From NCBI GenBank assembly GCA_029215795.1, contig JARDYH010000003.1, positions 175,844,382 through 175,908,381 of the forward strand: DNA of 64,000 nt, in the 5' to 3' direction. Shown piece after piece: positions 46,254 through 57,435 of the stretch. The notes beneath the pieces were generated by a model that was given only the letters and a program-made list of their open reading frames with translations, was not told where the DNA came from and did not search any database. Origin of the DNA: Anniella stebbinsi. Its lineage: Eukaryota > Chordata > Lepidosauria > Squamata > Anniellidae. The position numbers and the translations under genes are program-made. How positions within the stretch are numbered: the stretch's first letter is position 1; each line of letters starts with the position of its first letter.

Positions 46254-46376
46254 CAGGGGTGGTCAAAAGTTTTGGACTTCAACTCCCAAAAGCTCTCCCA
46301 GCATTGCCAGTGTGCAGAAATGTTGGTAGTTGACACCCAAAACATCTGAAGAGCACCAGTTTGAGGAAGGATGATC
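46254..46376. repeat. hAT-like palindromic MITE (family M1)
   Basis: CAGGGGTGGTCAAAAGTTTT with GGACTTCAACTCCC, and right arm CAAAACATCTGAAGAGCACC. Confidence 0.75.
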
Positions 46377-47502
46377 TAGAAATGTATTAAATATACTGTG
46401 CATTTAAAAAAGTGACCTAACCTTTTTACTTGGAAATGGCTTCCATTGACCCCAGTGGTTTCTGCTTTAGTAATATCTCAAGTGATGTGTATGTAGGGGA
46501 AGACCTCCATCACCCCTAATGCCCCCCTCCCCCTGTTTGGCTCTATGTTTTTTTACCCCTGAGGCAGAAGTGCGTCAAGCTTATGATCCCTTTCACCTGA
46601 ATAGCTGCTCTTTCTCTCCTTCTCTTGTTAGCTCTTCCGCTGCACTCCACCCCTCCCCTTCTCTTTCTTCCTCCGGTCAGGTCCTGTCAGATGAGTATTT
46701 CAACCAGACTGCCTTTCTGCTGGACAAAAATGGAATGACCCTTTAGTTTGGCTCTTTGGGGGCATTGAGGGAGTACAATCCTGTCTCTGCAGAGATTCAG
46801 GTGTTGTATGATTTTAAAAAAGGCTTTCGAACCTGGGATGCAAGGTTTGGGTTTTATATTGAGGCTTGGAGACGGCTGCTTGGAGCGATTGCTTTTCCCT
46901 GCCAGGACCTGATGCAGTCCATTCAAGCCCCCAGTTCCTTTAAAACTACACAGAGGCTTAGGGCGCATTAAATGCTCTTAGGGAAAATAATCCAGACTTT
47001 TAGCATTCTAGGAAAGGCTGAGGAAGAGACAGGGTGTCAGCAGGACAGGCACAGCATCATGTGAGTACCGTGCTGCAAATCTGCACATCAGGCATGGCAA
47101 GAGTGCACTAAATTGCTGGTGTGATGGAGCTCTATGTTGGAGAAGAATGCAAGCTTACAATCCTAAAATAACTCTTCTTGGATAGTCTTTTTGAAGATAA
47201 GAGACATCAAAAAGAGATATCTTCTTGTAAATCAGCTTTTAGGTGTAGAAGAACAAATTCTGTATTGATCTGGTCATATAAGATGTCCGAGCCATATAAA
47301 GTTTATGAACTCAATTAAAATCAAATCAATTCTTTTCGTAGTATGGAGGCATCCTGTTGCTATTCTGATGAACTGTCAAGGTGACAATTGTCAGTTTACA
47401 TGATACTGAAGATGTGACTGCATCTCCCTGTGTTATTATCATTATTATAAATATTTATATAACACTTCTTAAAGAATAAAAACAAACAAACAAAACAGAC
47501 CA

Positions 47503-47521
47503 GACACACACACACACACAC
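47503..47521 (+). repeat. (AC)n microsatellite
   Basis: About 19 bp of AC. Confidence 0.9.
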
Positions 47522-47861
47522 CATAATAGTACCATGAGGCTGGTACAAAGATAGCTCGGCACATCAATTAATTAATTAATTTCTCTGTTTACGGTAACTT
47601 AGCTTCAGGTAGATTAACTTCAGTCTTACATGGTTGGGTTATTTTTTAAACTAGGATCCATAGGATGTATTACATTTTGTAGAATTTGTAAAACTTGGTA
47701 AGCAAGTATGCATACTCAGGAATCCTTAATACCTAAGGCAAAACTAATCTGTACTAGGTGATCCAGAATATGCACGCTTTCTCATGAATATAAGAAATCA
47801 CATCTCAAGGTTGGTGAACCCCTTTTCTGTCAATTAGTTGGAGGCCATGTGCTGGCTGTAG

Positions 47862-47935
47862 AATCATAGAGTAGTAGAGTTGGAAAGGGCCTATAATGTC
47901 ATCGAGTCCAACCCCCTGCTCAATGCAGGAATCCA
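47862..47935 (-). mobile_element. CR1 LINE 3' end, antisense
   Basis: GAATCATAGAGTAGTAGAGT with TGGAAAGGGCC and CATCGAGTCCAACCCCCTGC, then TCAATGCAGGA, is the complement of the sauropsid CR1 3' end. Confidence 0.85.
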
Positions 47936-48444
47936 CCATAAAGCTGTAGGTGGGGTGGACACAAGAGCCAAAAATGGGTGTGGCTGTTTCTTTCTGCCAG
48001 TCTCTTCTCTTTCTGCCATCCCCTTCTCTTTCTTTTCCTCTTCTTGCCCATCTAGCAGCCTGCTATGGGAAGGACAGATTGCTCTTGCCAGAGGTCCAAA
48101 TGATCACTTGCAGAAGTCTTCTCCACTTCCATGGCTCTGCTCATTTTCCACTCTCACCTTCCTTCTCTTCCTCTGGGTTCCCCATTAGACTAAGTCCTCA
48201 GGCCATAAGTTGCCCACCCCGATCTACCTAGGCCAATATTTGTTTTTGCCTTTGATCCACCTTCTGCTCAGCCCGACCTAACACACACCAATTCTAGTAT
48301 TCAACATTTTTGTATGCTTGGCAACTAGGATATGAATCTATCCTAAATTGTTGCTGATAACAGCTATAATGGCAAAGCTCTTGCTTCTGAACCTAGGTGT
48401 ATACATAATATACACACACACCATAGCAATTATCTGGGTTAGCT

Positions 48445-48535
48445 ACACAATCCTATGCATGTCTATTCAGAAGTAAGTCTCATTGAGTCCAATGTGGCTT
48501 ATTTCTAGGTAAATGGGTTTAGAATTGCATCCTAA
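48445..48535. repeat. Short palindromic repeat (family M3)
   Basis: CAATCCTATGCATGTCTATT with AGAAGTAAGTCTCATTGAG; right arm AGAATTGCATCCT. Confidence 0.7.
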
Positions 48536-48839
48536 TACTATTACACTCATATTTGAGGTAGTTTAGTTTAGGAACAGAGTATAAAATTAAGTGATGAAAT
48601 CTATCTACTTGAATTTCTAAAAAGGAAGGGCCAAAAGCTTGGACTTTTCCTAATTCTTGGACTTTTTATAACATGAATAGTCAATTGACATGGGATATGT
48701 GAAATCATAAACATTCAGAATTTGAGATGTGAGATGTTTGATGGAAGATCAGGAAGACAGTATAAGAAGACGGTATACTCAGGAAAATACGGAATACTAG
48801 TTTAACTTCTATTCCTAAGATGTATAATAAAGCAACTAA

Positions 48840-48925
48840 CAACGCAGTCCTATATATGTCCACTCAGAAGTAAGTCTAATTGTTAATTAGCAATTTTTCA
48901 TCTGTAAGTATGCATGGATTGCAGC
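48840..48925. repeat. Short palindromic repeat (family M3)
   Basis: CGCAGTCCTATATATGTCCA with CTCAGAAGTAAGTC; right arm TATGCATGGATTGCAG. Confidence 0.6.
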
Positions 48926-49577
48926 AGAGTTTACTATGCTCATCCTAGGTTTAAGAAACTGATTTTGCATAGTTTAAAGAGGAAATAAATATAGAGATGA
49001 GGAATGTGTTTACAGATAAGTTATTCTAACGGACTTTCGAAAACTGAGGGACAACAGTTGTATACCTTTGCTCTTGAGGAATAGACAGTATTTCTTATGC
49101 ATTCAGGAAGGAAATTTATCTTGAATCTAGGAAGATCTTCCTAACCATAAGAGCTGTTCATCACTAGAACATGATGCTCAGGAAGGTTATAGAGAGTAAT
49201 TATTATCTCTTATCCTATAATTGCAGTTAATTTATACCTTACTTTCCACCTCTTGTTGCCACCAGAAGTGTCTTTTCCATGTGGATGATCCAATGAAGAA
49301 GCGCAGTGTTTAAATGCCTTTATTGTATGTGTCAGTCTAAACTCTAAATGAGATCTGCATAACTTTTGACCCACCAGACTGAATGTAGCATGCCAGCTAT
49401 GGCATGCAGGGTGCTTGACAACCTCTCCGTTTTGCAAACCTGTGTAGGGGGAAAAAACATGCATGGTTGATTGGTTTCATCCATGACTAGTCCAAATGTA
49501 TATATTGTAAAGCCTGAGGCAACTAAAGCTGATGTGCAATTAAACTGCAGACAGGAAACAACATCTAAATTATCTCT

Positions 49578-50644
49578 GACTGCATTCAGATGTCACTTTA
49601 AGCCATGATGGGTAAATAATCTATTAGCAATAGCTTATTTTGAAAATAAACTACTGTTCTCCCCACATGATCAGGCAAATGAACTGTTGTGCATAATCAG
49701 AGTCACACTCACCTATCCCCTGTCCTGCTGCAGTCCTCCCTCCCAAGCAGTGGCACTGTTTCACCCATTGACAACATTGCAGCAGTCTGTTTTAACCTTC
49801 CACAATATCCCAATGAGAGGGGAGAGGTTTCAGCACTTCCAGCCTCATCCTGAGAACACGATGATGGCTCTAAAGCACTGGAAGTATGCAGGATTGAGAC
49901 TAAACTTCATACATTGCCTCCCTTAGTCAAGAGGCCCCCAGTGCACAATCCAAACCCTACATGATTAGACACAAATGAGTGAAAACCGTGGGTGCACCAA
50001 AAAGGGAGTGGTGCAAATAAACCCTTGGACATTTACAGGATCAAGACTTAATTTCATACACAGACTCTACAATTTCCTCTAGCAGGGATGCCCATGAGGC
50101 CCATTGAGAACCCTGCACATTGACAAAGCCACGTAAGCCAAAGTACATCTTCACCAAAAAGAGGGTGGCAGCCATAACTCCATGGAAGTTTGCAGGAGTG
50201 GGACAAAACTTCATACACAGCGTCCTCTGGCAGTGATACACACAAGGCAAAATGACAACTTTGTGCAGTTGCTGTCACCAGACCAAGACAATGTTTGACA
50301 CTTGGGGAGGTTGCAGAGTGCACTGCCGAGGGAAAGCTTAGGATGGGGTTGGGCTGTGAGCACAATCAATTGCTAAGCAAATCATGGAAACAGATTTGCC
50401 GGCTGGAGGAAAGCAGCGGCAGTGGTTTTGACAGCTCTTGCCACACGACGCTGTAAGCGACCAAAATAACCTGCTGTGTCTGCCACACAACACGATAACC
50501 CATGATGGGTTAAATAACCCATGCTGCAAACCATGGGCTATCAGAGAAGGTTATTTTGGCAAAATAAGACATCATGGGTTAAAAAAACTCCTGACAGATG
50601 ACACAATAACCTATCGTGGGTTATCGTGACATCCGAATACAGTC
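49578..50644. mobile_element. 1.07-kb non-autonomous DNA transposon (family M8)
   Basis: Left end GACTGCATTCAGATGTCACT; complement of right end GACTGTATTCGGATGTCACG, with similarity continuing through the AACCCACGATGGGT-type words. The subterminal region has repeated ACCCATGATGGGTTA palindromes (about 50498-50640). The interior has short open frames but no transposase motif that I recognise. The ends resemble those of M7, suggesting related transposase recognition. Confidence 0.75.
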
Positions 50645-50763
50645 TCTCAGTAATAACAAGGCTTATAAATAAACCTAGTCTGTTCAGTACAGGTTATATA
50701 AGAATATGGATGATTCGTTGGTTTTTTCCCATTGACAGCAAAATAAATGTCTTTTTTCCCCAG

Positions 50764-50987
50764 CTTACACAGTTCAGGCAGCTGAAAAAGCAGCCAGTGG
50801 CAGTCTAGCAGATGCTAATTCCAAAGCCTTATTGATGTGCAATGGACCTTTAGAACATTATGAGTTTCTGATCAAAACAGAGGATCTGAGAAATGACGAG
50901 CAACAGCGAAAAGTCATACAGTGCCTACAGAAGCTACATGAAAACCTTACAGGATACAGTATCAGTCCAAAACACATCTTATCAAAA
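50764..50987 (+). CDS. AFG1L: AFG1L exon 2
   Basis: Acceptor TTTTTTCCCCAG and donor GTGAGT. 224 bp: completes the split Ala codon, then 74 codons (residues 38-112) from YTVQ to ILSK. GPLEHYEFLIK and QQRKVIQCLQKLHENL match the N-terminal helical region that precedes the ATPase core in AFG1/LACE1 proteins. The leading 20 residues (serine- and alanine-rich) are variable, consistent with a linker after the presequence. Exit phase is 0, joining cleanly to exon 3. Confidence 0.95.
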
Positions 50988-51084
50988 GTGAGTTCCTGTC
51001 ATTAGTCATTTCTGTAGAATCTGGAATGTTCAACTTGAATTTCTTTTCTGATTCCTGATTGCAACAAATATGTAAGCTGCATCA

Positions 51085-51185
51085 TTTAATAATCCCAGTT
51101 TACATGTAAGAAACTCGGGTTGAAAATATCACACCCAAAACCACCCAACAAGGTTGAGCTTAGGTTTCACACCCTGGTCTCATGA
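51085..51185 (+). repeat. MIR-like SINE fragment, degraded
   Basis: CCCAGTTTACATGTAAGAAA then CACCCAACAAGGTTGAGCTT and TTTCACACCCTGGTCTC are in MIR order, but diverged. Confidence 0.4.
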
Positions 51186-51954
51186 AACAAGAATGACTAC
51201 TGGACTACATTCTCTGGCTAAATGAGACCCTTGTTTAAAGTTGATTTCTCCACAAATGTAATTTATAATAGATGTAGATTAACAGTTCAGATACTTATAT
51301 CGAAAAGGTTTCTGATCCAAAATCCTCTGTGCTCTGATGCACACATATAGCCCAGGAATGAATGACTTCGCCAGTGATTTCAGTAGTTGGGAAGTTCCAC
51401 AAGTTCACTGGGAATGTACATCCTGAAGTCAATGTGAAAGCTCTTGCTCATGTGGGAGTTCTGGACAGTGTCCTATTCAGCACTAGCACAGTGCCAACAG
51501 CATTTGTTGGCACAACAGGTTTTCCTGATAAACCTGTCATGCCAGCAAATGCCATTGGCTTTGCACTACAAGTAGCTTACATTAGTGCAATGTAATTTAC
51601 ATTAGTGCTAATGTTGAATAGAATACTGCGCAATATGTGCTCAGTATTGCAATTCCTATGTGCATTGAGTTTTGGTGAAGTTTACCAAAAAATCTGTCCC
51701 TCCTCCCTTACTAAGCTTATTCTACCTTTGATGAATCTCATTTTCTTTCTGGTGCATTATATTGTATTGTTTGGTTTATCTAGGCTGCCAGGATGGCAAC
51801 CCACATTGCTTTTAAACATTGAAAAGTACCATCAAGTGACTTACCCCAGCCTTAAGTTTAAGCTGAAGGATCAGTGACAAAAACTGTGGTTCAGCTGGAC
51901 AAACAATAGGTTTCTTGAGTTGAAACCAGTACTTTGTGGTTAGATGTGCCACTT

Positions 51955-52098
51955 AGGGCACAATCCTCTGCATGTTTTAGACAGAAAAAAGTCTAACAAC
52001 ACTCAGCATGCCTCAACCAGTCCTACAACTCCCAGTATGCTCTTGATGGGGAGTTGTAGGATTTTCTTCTGTCTAAATGTGCATAGGATTGCTCCCTC
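51955..52098. repeat. Palindromic MITE (family M2)
   Basis: CAATCCTCTGCATGTTTTAG ... TCTAAATGTGCATAGGATTG, with CTACAACTCCCAGTATGC and GGGGAGTTGTAGG inside. Confidence 0.8.
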
Positions 52099-52171
52099 AA
52101 GAACCAAAAGAATTTGTCTTGACTTGGTTAAGGTTAGCACAGAACCCCTACCCATTAGCATTTATTGAACG

Positions 52172-52189
52172 CCCCCCCCCCCCCCCCCC
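52172..52189 (+). repeat. Run of 18 C
   Basis: Uninterrupted; likely polymorphic in length and prone to assembly error. Confidence 0.85.
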
Positions 52190-53504
52190 ATGAACATGTA
52201 TTGTAGTGTTCCTCTCATTGTTAAACTTGTCTTGCTGGGGAGTCTGCAATTCTAAAGTGTGTGGCCGGCCTTTCTGCATTCCCAGTCCCCTGTTGTGCTT
52301 AGTCTCAGTTCTGGACGGTGAAATTGATTGACAAGCTTTATTCAGCTCATGAGCTCTGTTGGCTTGCTGTCCTGTTTTAATAGTGTTTGAAGTTGCTGAT
52401 GTTGAAACAAGTTGCTGATGTAAGGAGCGATATTACCTTGCTGCCGTTATGCCATAACTTCAGTATGCATTCCTATTTCTTGGTTTATAGGTGCTTACTG
52501 GAATTTCTGTGATATTCATCTCTCTATTTCCATGGATGGACAGATTTGTTGTAGTGCTCCAGCTTTAATACTGTTAGAAGATAGTGCCCTCATCCTACAA
52601 AGAACTTTTTGCCAGAAGGTGGCGGAGTAGGATTGTAAACAGAAATAAATTATAGATAATTTATTATTATGTTACATCATACTTGCCTTTGGTACTTCTG
52701 CATGGGACTCTAGAGAGCTTCTTCAAGGTTATCCAGCACTGGGCTAGAGAGAGGAAAACATCAGGGGCCCTGTGGAAACTAATAGCCATGTACTGGGAAT
52801 TAACTAACAGGACATGAGTATGGAGTATGTGGGAACACTGGACAAAGCGGTTGAGATGAATTGAGTAGACCACAGTGTTAGGTAGTCCAGGGGCAGTTCA
52901 GTGCAAGGCAGATCAACGATCCAAGCCTCTTGGGACTGCAGTTCTGCTCCCCCCACCTTATTTCCTTCTAAAATAGCAACATTGTTTTGCTGCCACCACC
53001 ACTAAAATTGCGTCCAGTTTTGCAAATTCAGTGGTGGGGGTAGTTTTGGTGATGGATGAGGGATTTGGCCTCCAGTAGGTTTGCCGGGGGGGGGGGGGAT
53101 GCGGACTTTTGGAAGTTGCCCATTCCTGATTTAGCCCAACACTGACCAGCACCAGCAGCTCTTCAAAATCCCTGGCAGAAGTCTTTCTTATCTTTGTTAC
53201 TTCATTTGGAAATATTGGGGGTTGAACCCCATGGCCTTATGCATGAAAAACATTTCCAGTACAGGTATAATTTTTCATGGTCAGAGACTGGATGCTAGAC
53301 TAGATAGACTGTAATATATGTTGTTGTTGTTGTTTTAAAAAAAATGGCAAAAACGGGCATTATCACTACTACTACAAGGGAGCTGTTAGAGACATTAACT
53401 TCAGGTAACTGGCTTCATTGACATATAATATGTATTTAATACATTGTACTCTAACATATTCAGTTGATCTGCAGTCGAAATACTATTTTCTAGAAATACA
53501 GTAA

Positions 53505-53806
53505 GATAAGAGCTGACAACCGTTACCCAGTCTGCCACTCCCACATTGTGGAATGGCCTGCCAGGAGAAATTTGCCAACTCAACAGTCTTCCGGAATTTA
53601 AGAAAGCCCGTAAAGACTGATCTCTTCCGGCAGGCCTACTCAGTCGAATTTTAAGAGTTTTATTGGTATTTTAATAATGTAATAGTTTTTATATGTTTTA
53701 TGTATTTTATATCATTTGTTTTTAATATTGTTCCCCGCCTTGATCCAGAGGGAGAGGCGGATAAGAAATAAATAAATAAATAAATAAATTATTATTATTA
53801 TTATTA
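53505..53806 (+). mobile_element. LINE 3' end with A-rich tail
   Basis: TGGAATGGCCTGCCAGGAGA ... GACTGATCTCTTCCGGCAGG, then a 3' UTR ending TGTTCCCCGCCTTGATCCAG with AGGGAGAGGCGGATAAGAAA and (AAAT)n(ATT)n. Plus-strand counterpart of the antisense tails at 38128 and 62463. Confidence 0.75.
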
Positions 53807-53814
53807 TTGTTATT

Positions 53815-53995
53815 ATGCTGGATCAGACCAAGGGTCCATCCAGTCCAGCACTCTGTTCACACAGTTGCCAACCAGCTATTGACCAGGAAGCTGCAAGCAG
53901 GATACGGGTGCAACAGCACCCTCCCACCCATGTTCCCCAGCAACTGGTGTATATAGACTTACTGCCTATGGTATAAGATTAAGTTACTTGTAACC
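53815..53995 (-). repeat. Dispersed repeat R2, antisense
   Basis: TGCTGGATCAGACCAAGGGT, CCAGTCCAGCACTCTGTTCA, CAGCACCCTCCCACCCATGT. Complement of the block at 39480-39660. Confidence 0.75.
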
Positions 53996-54364
53996 AGACA
54001 GGTTTCTTTATCATTGGCCTGTCTGATTTGCCCAGGATGGAGACAGTTCTGAGTTAACAGCTGGATTTTATATTCTTAGAACCTCCTTATTTCCAGTGAG
54101 CCTAGGGCCGCTGAAACCGTCACAGCACCAATTAGAGCCCAAATTAATGTCTGCAAACTCTCCTCCATCATATCAACTTAAGACTCAGACTTTACAGACA
54201 TCATGACTTCAACATCAAGCCAGGATTGTTTTTCCTATCCCCCTACACCTATCCTCCTGCCACCAACATACTTTTTGTAACATCTTGCCTGATGAAAAGA
54301 TCTTGAGATCTAAAAATCTTGCACATTTTTGTGACCTTTCAGTTGGCCTAATAAAGGTATTGTA

Positions 54365-54445
54365 CTGATATGGAAAACTTTTGTGAACCGCCCAGAGAGC
54401 TTCAGCTGTTGGGCGGTATAGAAATGCAATAAATAAATAAATAAA
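54365..54445 (+). repeat. L2-type LINE tail
   Basis: GTGAACCGCCCAGAGAGCTT with CAGCTGTTGGGCGGTATAGA and an (AAAT)n end: the cleanest copy of this tail in the window. Confidence 0.8.
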
Positions 54446-55095
54446 TATGGATTATAAATAACGTAGTTATCTGTAAACTAGCCTACCTCACTGCTCATCC
54501 CTGACAATTGATTACATATGAATCACTTACGGAGCTGTTGGGTTGGGACTACTAGTTGATGATACAAAATGTAATATTTGCATTTCCCTCTATTACTATG
54601 TATTCTAGTGCAGATATACTACCTTTATTTTCTTTTTTCATTGTTCAATGCTGAATGTTAGTAAGCAAGCAGAAAGCAAGTCCTTAAACAGACACTCTGG
54701 AAAAGCAATCCTCAGGGTTTTTTTCTTGTTGTATTTTCAAAGCTTTATTTAATAGCTGCAGCTCACTCTATTACTGGAACAGTTTCAGAACATCTGAAAC
54801 CTTGTGCAAATGCCCACCAAATTAACATATTGAGCCACATTTGAATATAACTCTAAATTAAAGCTTTAAGTGGTTTTGCTATAATAGTTATCCCATATGG
54901 CTCGTTGAATATATTGATATTTTAAAGGCAAATAAACCTGATATGGGAAAATAGTAATGCAATTCTTGCTTGAAATGCAGTTTAGAAATTGCTCTTTTCC
55001 ATATAAAAATGGAAAATTATAACTTTAATTTGTTTATTTTCTTGTTTTGCATTTAAACAACTGTACAAAGACAATATTTCAAAATAACCAAATGA

Positions 55096-55124
55096 GATAT
55101 ATATAGATATAGATATAGATATAG
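55096..55124 (+). repeat. (GATATA)n microsatellite
   Basis: Four to five units. Confidence 0.85.
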
Positions 55125-56174
55125 AAATATTACAAATATTGCATGGATGTCTGTGCAATTGCATAAACTAATCGGACCTGACGATATTTTATTTTGATAA
55201 AAAAACAAATCTTGCTTGGAATAGCATGCATGCTTAAAAAATAATTCTTCCTAGTTGCTTAGCAAAAAAAAATGTAGTAGATTGAAAATCTAAAGCAGCA
55301 GAAATATTTGTAAGCATGGATGAGATCCAAAGAACTACTTAAGGTGAAACCAAAGGCTTTTACTAATTGGCTTTTGCTTTTGTTTTTACGTTGAGCAGTG
55401 GATTCCCCAGTTTCAGAAGTAATTTCTTGTGCAGCTTCTGTTGAAGAAGTGGAGGTCTAAAGCACAAAGATATAATTGGATGGTTCTTTGGATACTGGCC
55501 CATATGTATCCAAGTCTGTCTGTCTGTAGAACAGACCTGATGGCAGAACAGATTCTTTCTCCCTCCTGCAGCCCCCTGAGTTCCCCTAAATTTGCTCCAG
55601 AAGCTTAGGGGTCTCTCTGGAGCAGATTGTGGGAGAGGGTGCAGGGGTGGGGGGAAGAGTAAGTCCCATTACAGAATTAGAAGCCTATTCATGCAAAGTT
55701 AGATGGAAGACTATATCTGTTTATGAATAGATCTCCTCTATTGACCACATAAGTACAATTGGAACAATTTCTGCCCCCAAAATATCAGGGTTATAACCTT
55801 GTGTTAGAATAGACCTATGTATTTTGATGCATTAAAATGTTTTATCTCATCCTGTTCCAAAGGCTCAGGTTGCTTCATTCAAGCCATAAATATGGGGAAA
55901 CATATTATTTATATAGTGACATCTAACCTACCCATCTTAGGAATTGTAGATAGAGCCCTCATTCACTGATGTTCTTGCTGCTAGGTGAGATTTTTGCTGA
56001 ACAGATTGGAACAATCAGTTCTGATATCATTGATCACCTGTTTGTGAGGGAAACAAATAATCAGATCTGATAGTATAATCCATTTGTTTGCCCCCCCCCC
56101 AATTTGGCAAGTGGTTGATCAGATACAGAAGTGCAATTCACATGCAGCTGCCCATTTCTATCCATCAACATTCC

Positions 56175-56318
56175 TTATGTGAGCCTTCCCCAACCTGGTG
56201 CACTCCAGGTGTTTTAGACCAACTCCCGTCAGCCTTAGCCAACATGGCTAGTGATCTGGAATGGATGGACTTGTAGTCCAAAACATCTGGATGCCACCAG
56301 TTCGGGGATAGTTGCCTT
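56175..56318. repeat. hAT-like palindromic MITE (family M1)
   Basis: GTGAGCCTTCCCCAACCTGG ... GATGCCACCAGTTCGGGGA, with GTAGTCCAAAACATCTGGA. Confidence 0.8.
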
Positions 56319-56590
56319 TTGTGATCCGAGACCTAAATCCGTTAATGTCAAAAATAGATTGAAAACTTCGAGAAATCCTGGAGAGGAATTACCTAATTTT
56401 CCTTATGTAATTTTAAACTAGGCACATGCAGTAATGTCAGGAGCCCTCAGCATATTTAAAGAACAGTTTTGGCCTTCCCATTTACTGTGCATTGTATCAA
56501 CCAAAACAGTGTGTTCGGATATTTTGCCTGTTTTTCTTATTAAGCTTTTATCAGAGCAGAATAAAATGTAATTATTTTCTTAATTCACAG

Positions 56591-56642
56591 TTGTTTACAA
56601 GACATAAACCTCCACAAGGCCTGTATGTCTATGGAGATGTTG
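56591..56642 (+). CDS. AFG1L: AFG1L exon 3 (start of Walker A)
   Basis: A short 52-bp exon between acceptor TTCACAG and donor GTAAGT. It encodes LFTRHKPPQGLYVYGDV plus one base of the following Gly (residues 113-130). PPxGLYVYGDVG is the strand and start of the P-loop in this ATPase family. The exon is too short to be found by open-frame length; phase (0 in, 1 out) matches both neighbours. Confidence 0.95.
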
Positions 56643-57333
56643 GTAAGTTTGAAAGTTTTAACTGAAGTATATCTGAAGGTTTTCCTAGCATGTTTGCTGC
56701 TAATCACCTGTATTTGGTTATCTTTGGTATTGCAAGTCAAATCTAAGTGTTGAGAAACATCAAATAACAAATGGATCAACCTATATTAATATACTTGCTT
56801 TTGTGATGCTACATAGATTTCTAAGCTTATATGTTAATTCAGTGGAGCTTCCAGGTTCAGAGGCAGTTTCTTGGTTTCATACTGTGGGAGCAGCTGTTGC
56901 CTTGATGCCCTGCTTCTGCGGGCTTTTCAAAAGCATCTGGAAAGCCACTGAAACAAGATGCTAGCCTAGATATACCCAATCATGTCTATCCAATTAGTCT
57001 AATCAAGCAGATAGGCACTTATGGTGGATGTATATAAAAAGAAAATAAGAAGAGAAGCATTCACATTTGTTCGTAGTGCACAATGTTGGAGGTATTTCAA
57101 ATGGAAGCAATAATTGCATTTGCTAGTTCTGATGTTATACTTAGTTCAGATTCTGATAATACAAATGATCCTATCCATGTAAGCTGGTCTTGCTTCCCAA
57201 AGATAATGATTTTGTACTGTTCAGATCACGATTATGATTTCATTAGCTCAATGCTAATGAACAGTCATTACTGTAATCAGTACATAGTGTTTTAAATTAA
57301 CAACCTGTTGGGTATGTGTGTTTTTATTTGAAG
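56643..57333 (+). other. AFG1L: AFG1L intron 3
   Basis: 691 bp, phase 1, donor GTAAGT, acceptor TTTGAAG. AT-rich with no repeat or gene recognised. Confidence 0.85.
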
Positions 57334-57435
57334 GCACAGGGAAGACAATGGTGATGGACATATTTTATTCCCATATAGAAGTAGAAAGAAAAAAGAGAGT
57401 TCATTTTCATGGCTTCATGCTCGATGTGCATAAAA
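57334..57435 (+). CDS. AFG1L: AFG1L exon 4 (Walker A P-loop)
   Basis: 102 bp, phase 1 in and out, acceptor ATTTGAAG, donor GTAAGT. Joined to exon 3 it completes the P-loop GDVGTGKT (residues 127-134; Lys133 and Thr134 bind nucleotide phosphates and Mg), then MVMDIFYSHIEVERKKRVHF and GFMLDVHK. RVHFHGFMLDVH is a hallmark of the AFG1 subfamily. Coding is intact. Confidence 0.96.

Larger units (their letters stand above)
45397..50763 (+). other. AFG1L: AFG1L intron 1
   Basis: 5,367 bp, phase 1. Holds one hAT-like palindromic element (46254-46376), an antisense CR1 3' fragment, two short palindromic remnants (48445-48535, 48840-48925) and a 1.07-kb terminal-inverted-repeat element near its 3' end (49578-50644). 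About 45450-46250, 46380-47860 and 48190-48440 show nothing recognisable beyond chance frames. Confidence 0.85.
50988..56590 (+). other. AFG1L: AFG1L intron 2
   Basis: 5,603 bp, phase 0. Contains a MIR-like fragment, a palindromic element (51955-52098), a run of 18 C (52172-52189), a run of 13 G (53086-53098), two LINE 3' ends and an hAT-like palindromic element. Nothing else was recognised at about 51200-51950, 52200-53500 and 54450-56170. Confidence 0.85.
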
